In this document: positions 63,939 through 64,000 of the stretch, one piece after another
How positions within the stretch are numbered: position 1 is the first letter of the stretch
Layout: each line of letters begins with the position of its first letter
DNA from: Pseudoflavonifractor gallinarum
GTDB lineage: Bacteria; Bacillota; Clostridia; Oscillospirales; Oscillospiraceae
Length of the DNA: 64,000 bases
Reading direction: 5' to 3'
NCBI RefSeq assembly: GCF_014982855.1
Contig: NZ_JADCKF010000013.1
Coordinates: 32,623-96,622 of the forward strand
The notes under the pieces: model-generated
The model's input: only the letters and a program-made list of their open reading frames with translations
Databases searched by the model: none
Told to the model about the DNA's origin: nothing
Translations under genes and position numbers: made by a program

Positions 63939-64000
63939 ATCTGAGCGCCTCACGAGAGGGCACTGAAACGAGTCGAAAAGTGAGAAGAAACCGAGCGGAA

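Overview
The window looks like chromosomal DNA of a GC-rich, spore-forming member of the Clostridia. Evidence for this is the near-consensus sigma-A promoters, strong AGGAGG ribosome sites, a bacterial V-type ATPase operon, sporulation genes (bofA, dpaB, spoVAC), yloU/yloV and a lysine riboswitch on the dap genes. Base composition and gene set suggest the Oscillospiraceae (Flavonifractor/Intestinimonas-like). That placement is inference. I see no prophage, insertion sequence, CRISPR array or rRNA gene inside the window.

Layout. 1-8.5 kb: cell-surface genes: a von Willebrand A/Cna-B adhesin cut by the window edge, a SipW/TasA-type fibre protein, an S-layer-anchored protein, a 57-residue unknown protein, and an LPQTG pilin-like protein with a duplicated 213-residue module. 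8.5-13 kb: carAB behind a promoter, a 27-codon leader ORF and an intrinsic terminator. 13-18 kb: an aldose epimerase, the dapA-dapB-dapH operon under a lysine riboswitch, and a divergent M20 deacetylase that fits the acetylated lysine/diaminopimelate route. 18-21 kb: a long structured leader before yitT, a remnant of dpaA followed by intact dpaB, and a DUF2156 protein. 21-30.6 kb: a complete oligopeptide ABC transporter (BCDF-A) and a polar amino-acid ABC transporter whose binding protein has its two lobes in swapped order. 30.6-34.5 kb: fakA/yloU, a small membrane protein, a GreA-like factor, an XRE regulator and two tandem tRNA-Gly units. 34.5-43 kb: a lipoprotein, a LUD protein, a second YitT, and a ParE/ParC-type topoisomerase pair with an AT-rich HsdR-N nuclease gene between the subunits. 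43-49.3 kb: yaaL-like gene and bofA, a P-type ATPase under a yybP-ykoY (Mn2+) riboswitch, an SLH protein, MarR and DUF4015. 49.6-58.4 kb: a nine-gene V-ATPase operon with Na+-type ligands in its K ring. 58.4-64 kb: an LTA-synthase-like sulfatase, a lipoprotein, spoVAC, NifX-like and DUF134 genes, an orphan non-coding RNA candidate, metA (acetyl-CoA type by its Glu111), and a strong promoter firing out of the window.

The most distinctive items are: (1) the carAB leader, which resembles the UTP-sensing pyrBI attenuator of enterobacteria; (2) the circularly permuted solute-binding protein; (3) the nuclease gene inside the topoisomerase operon; (4) the ~350-nt transcript with a two-codon ORF near 62.5 kb; (5) the structured yitT leader; (6) loss of most of dpaA beside an intact dpaB. 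Several riboregulators are resolved down to competing helices. All functional statements rest on reading the sequence and on family knowledge; no database search was run.
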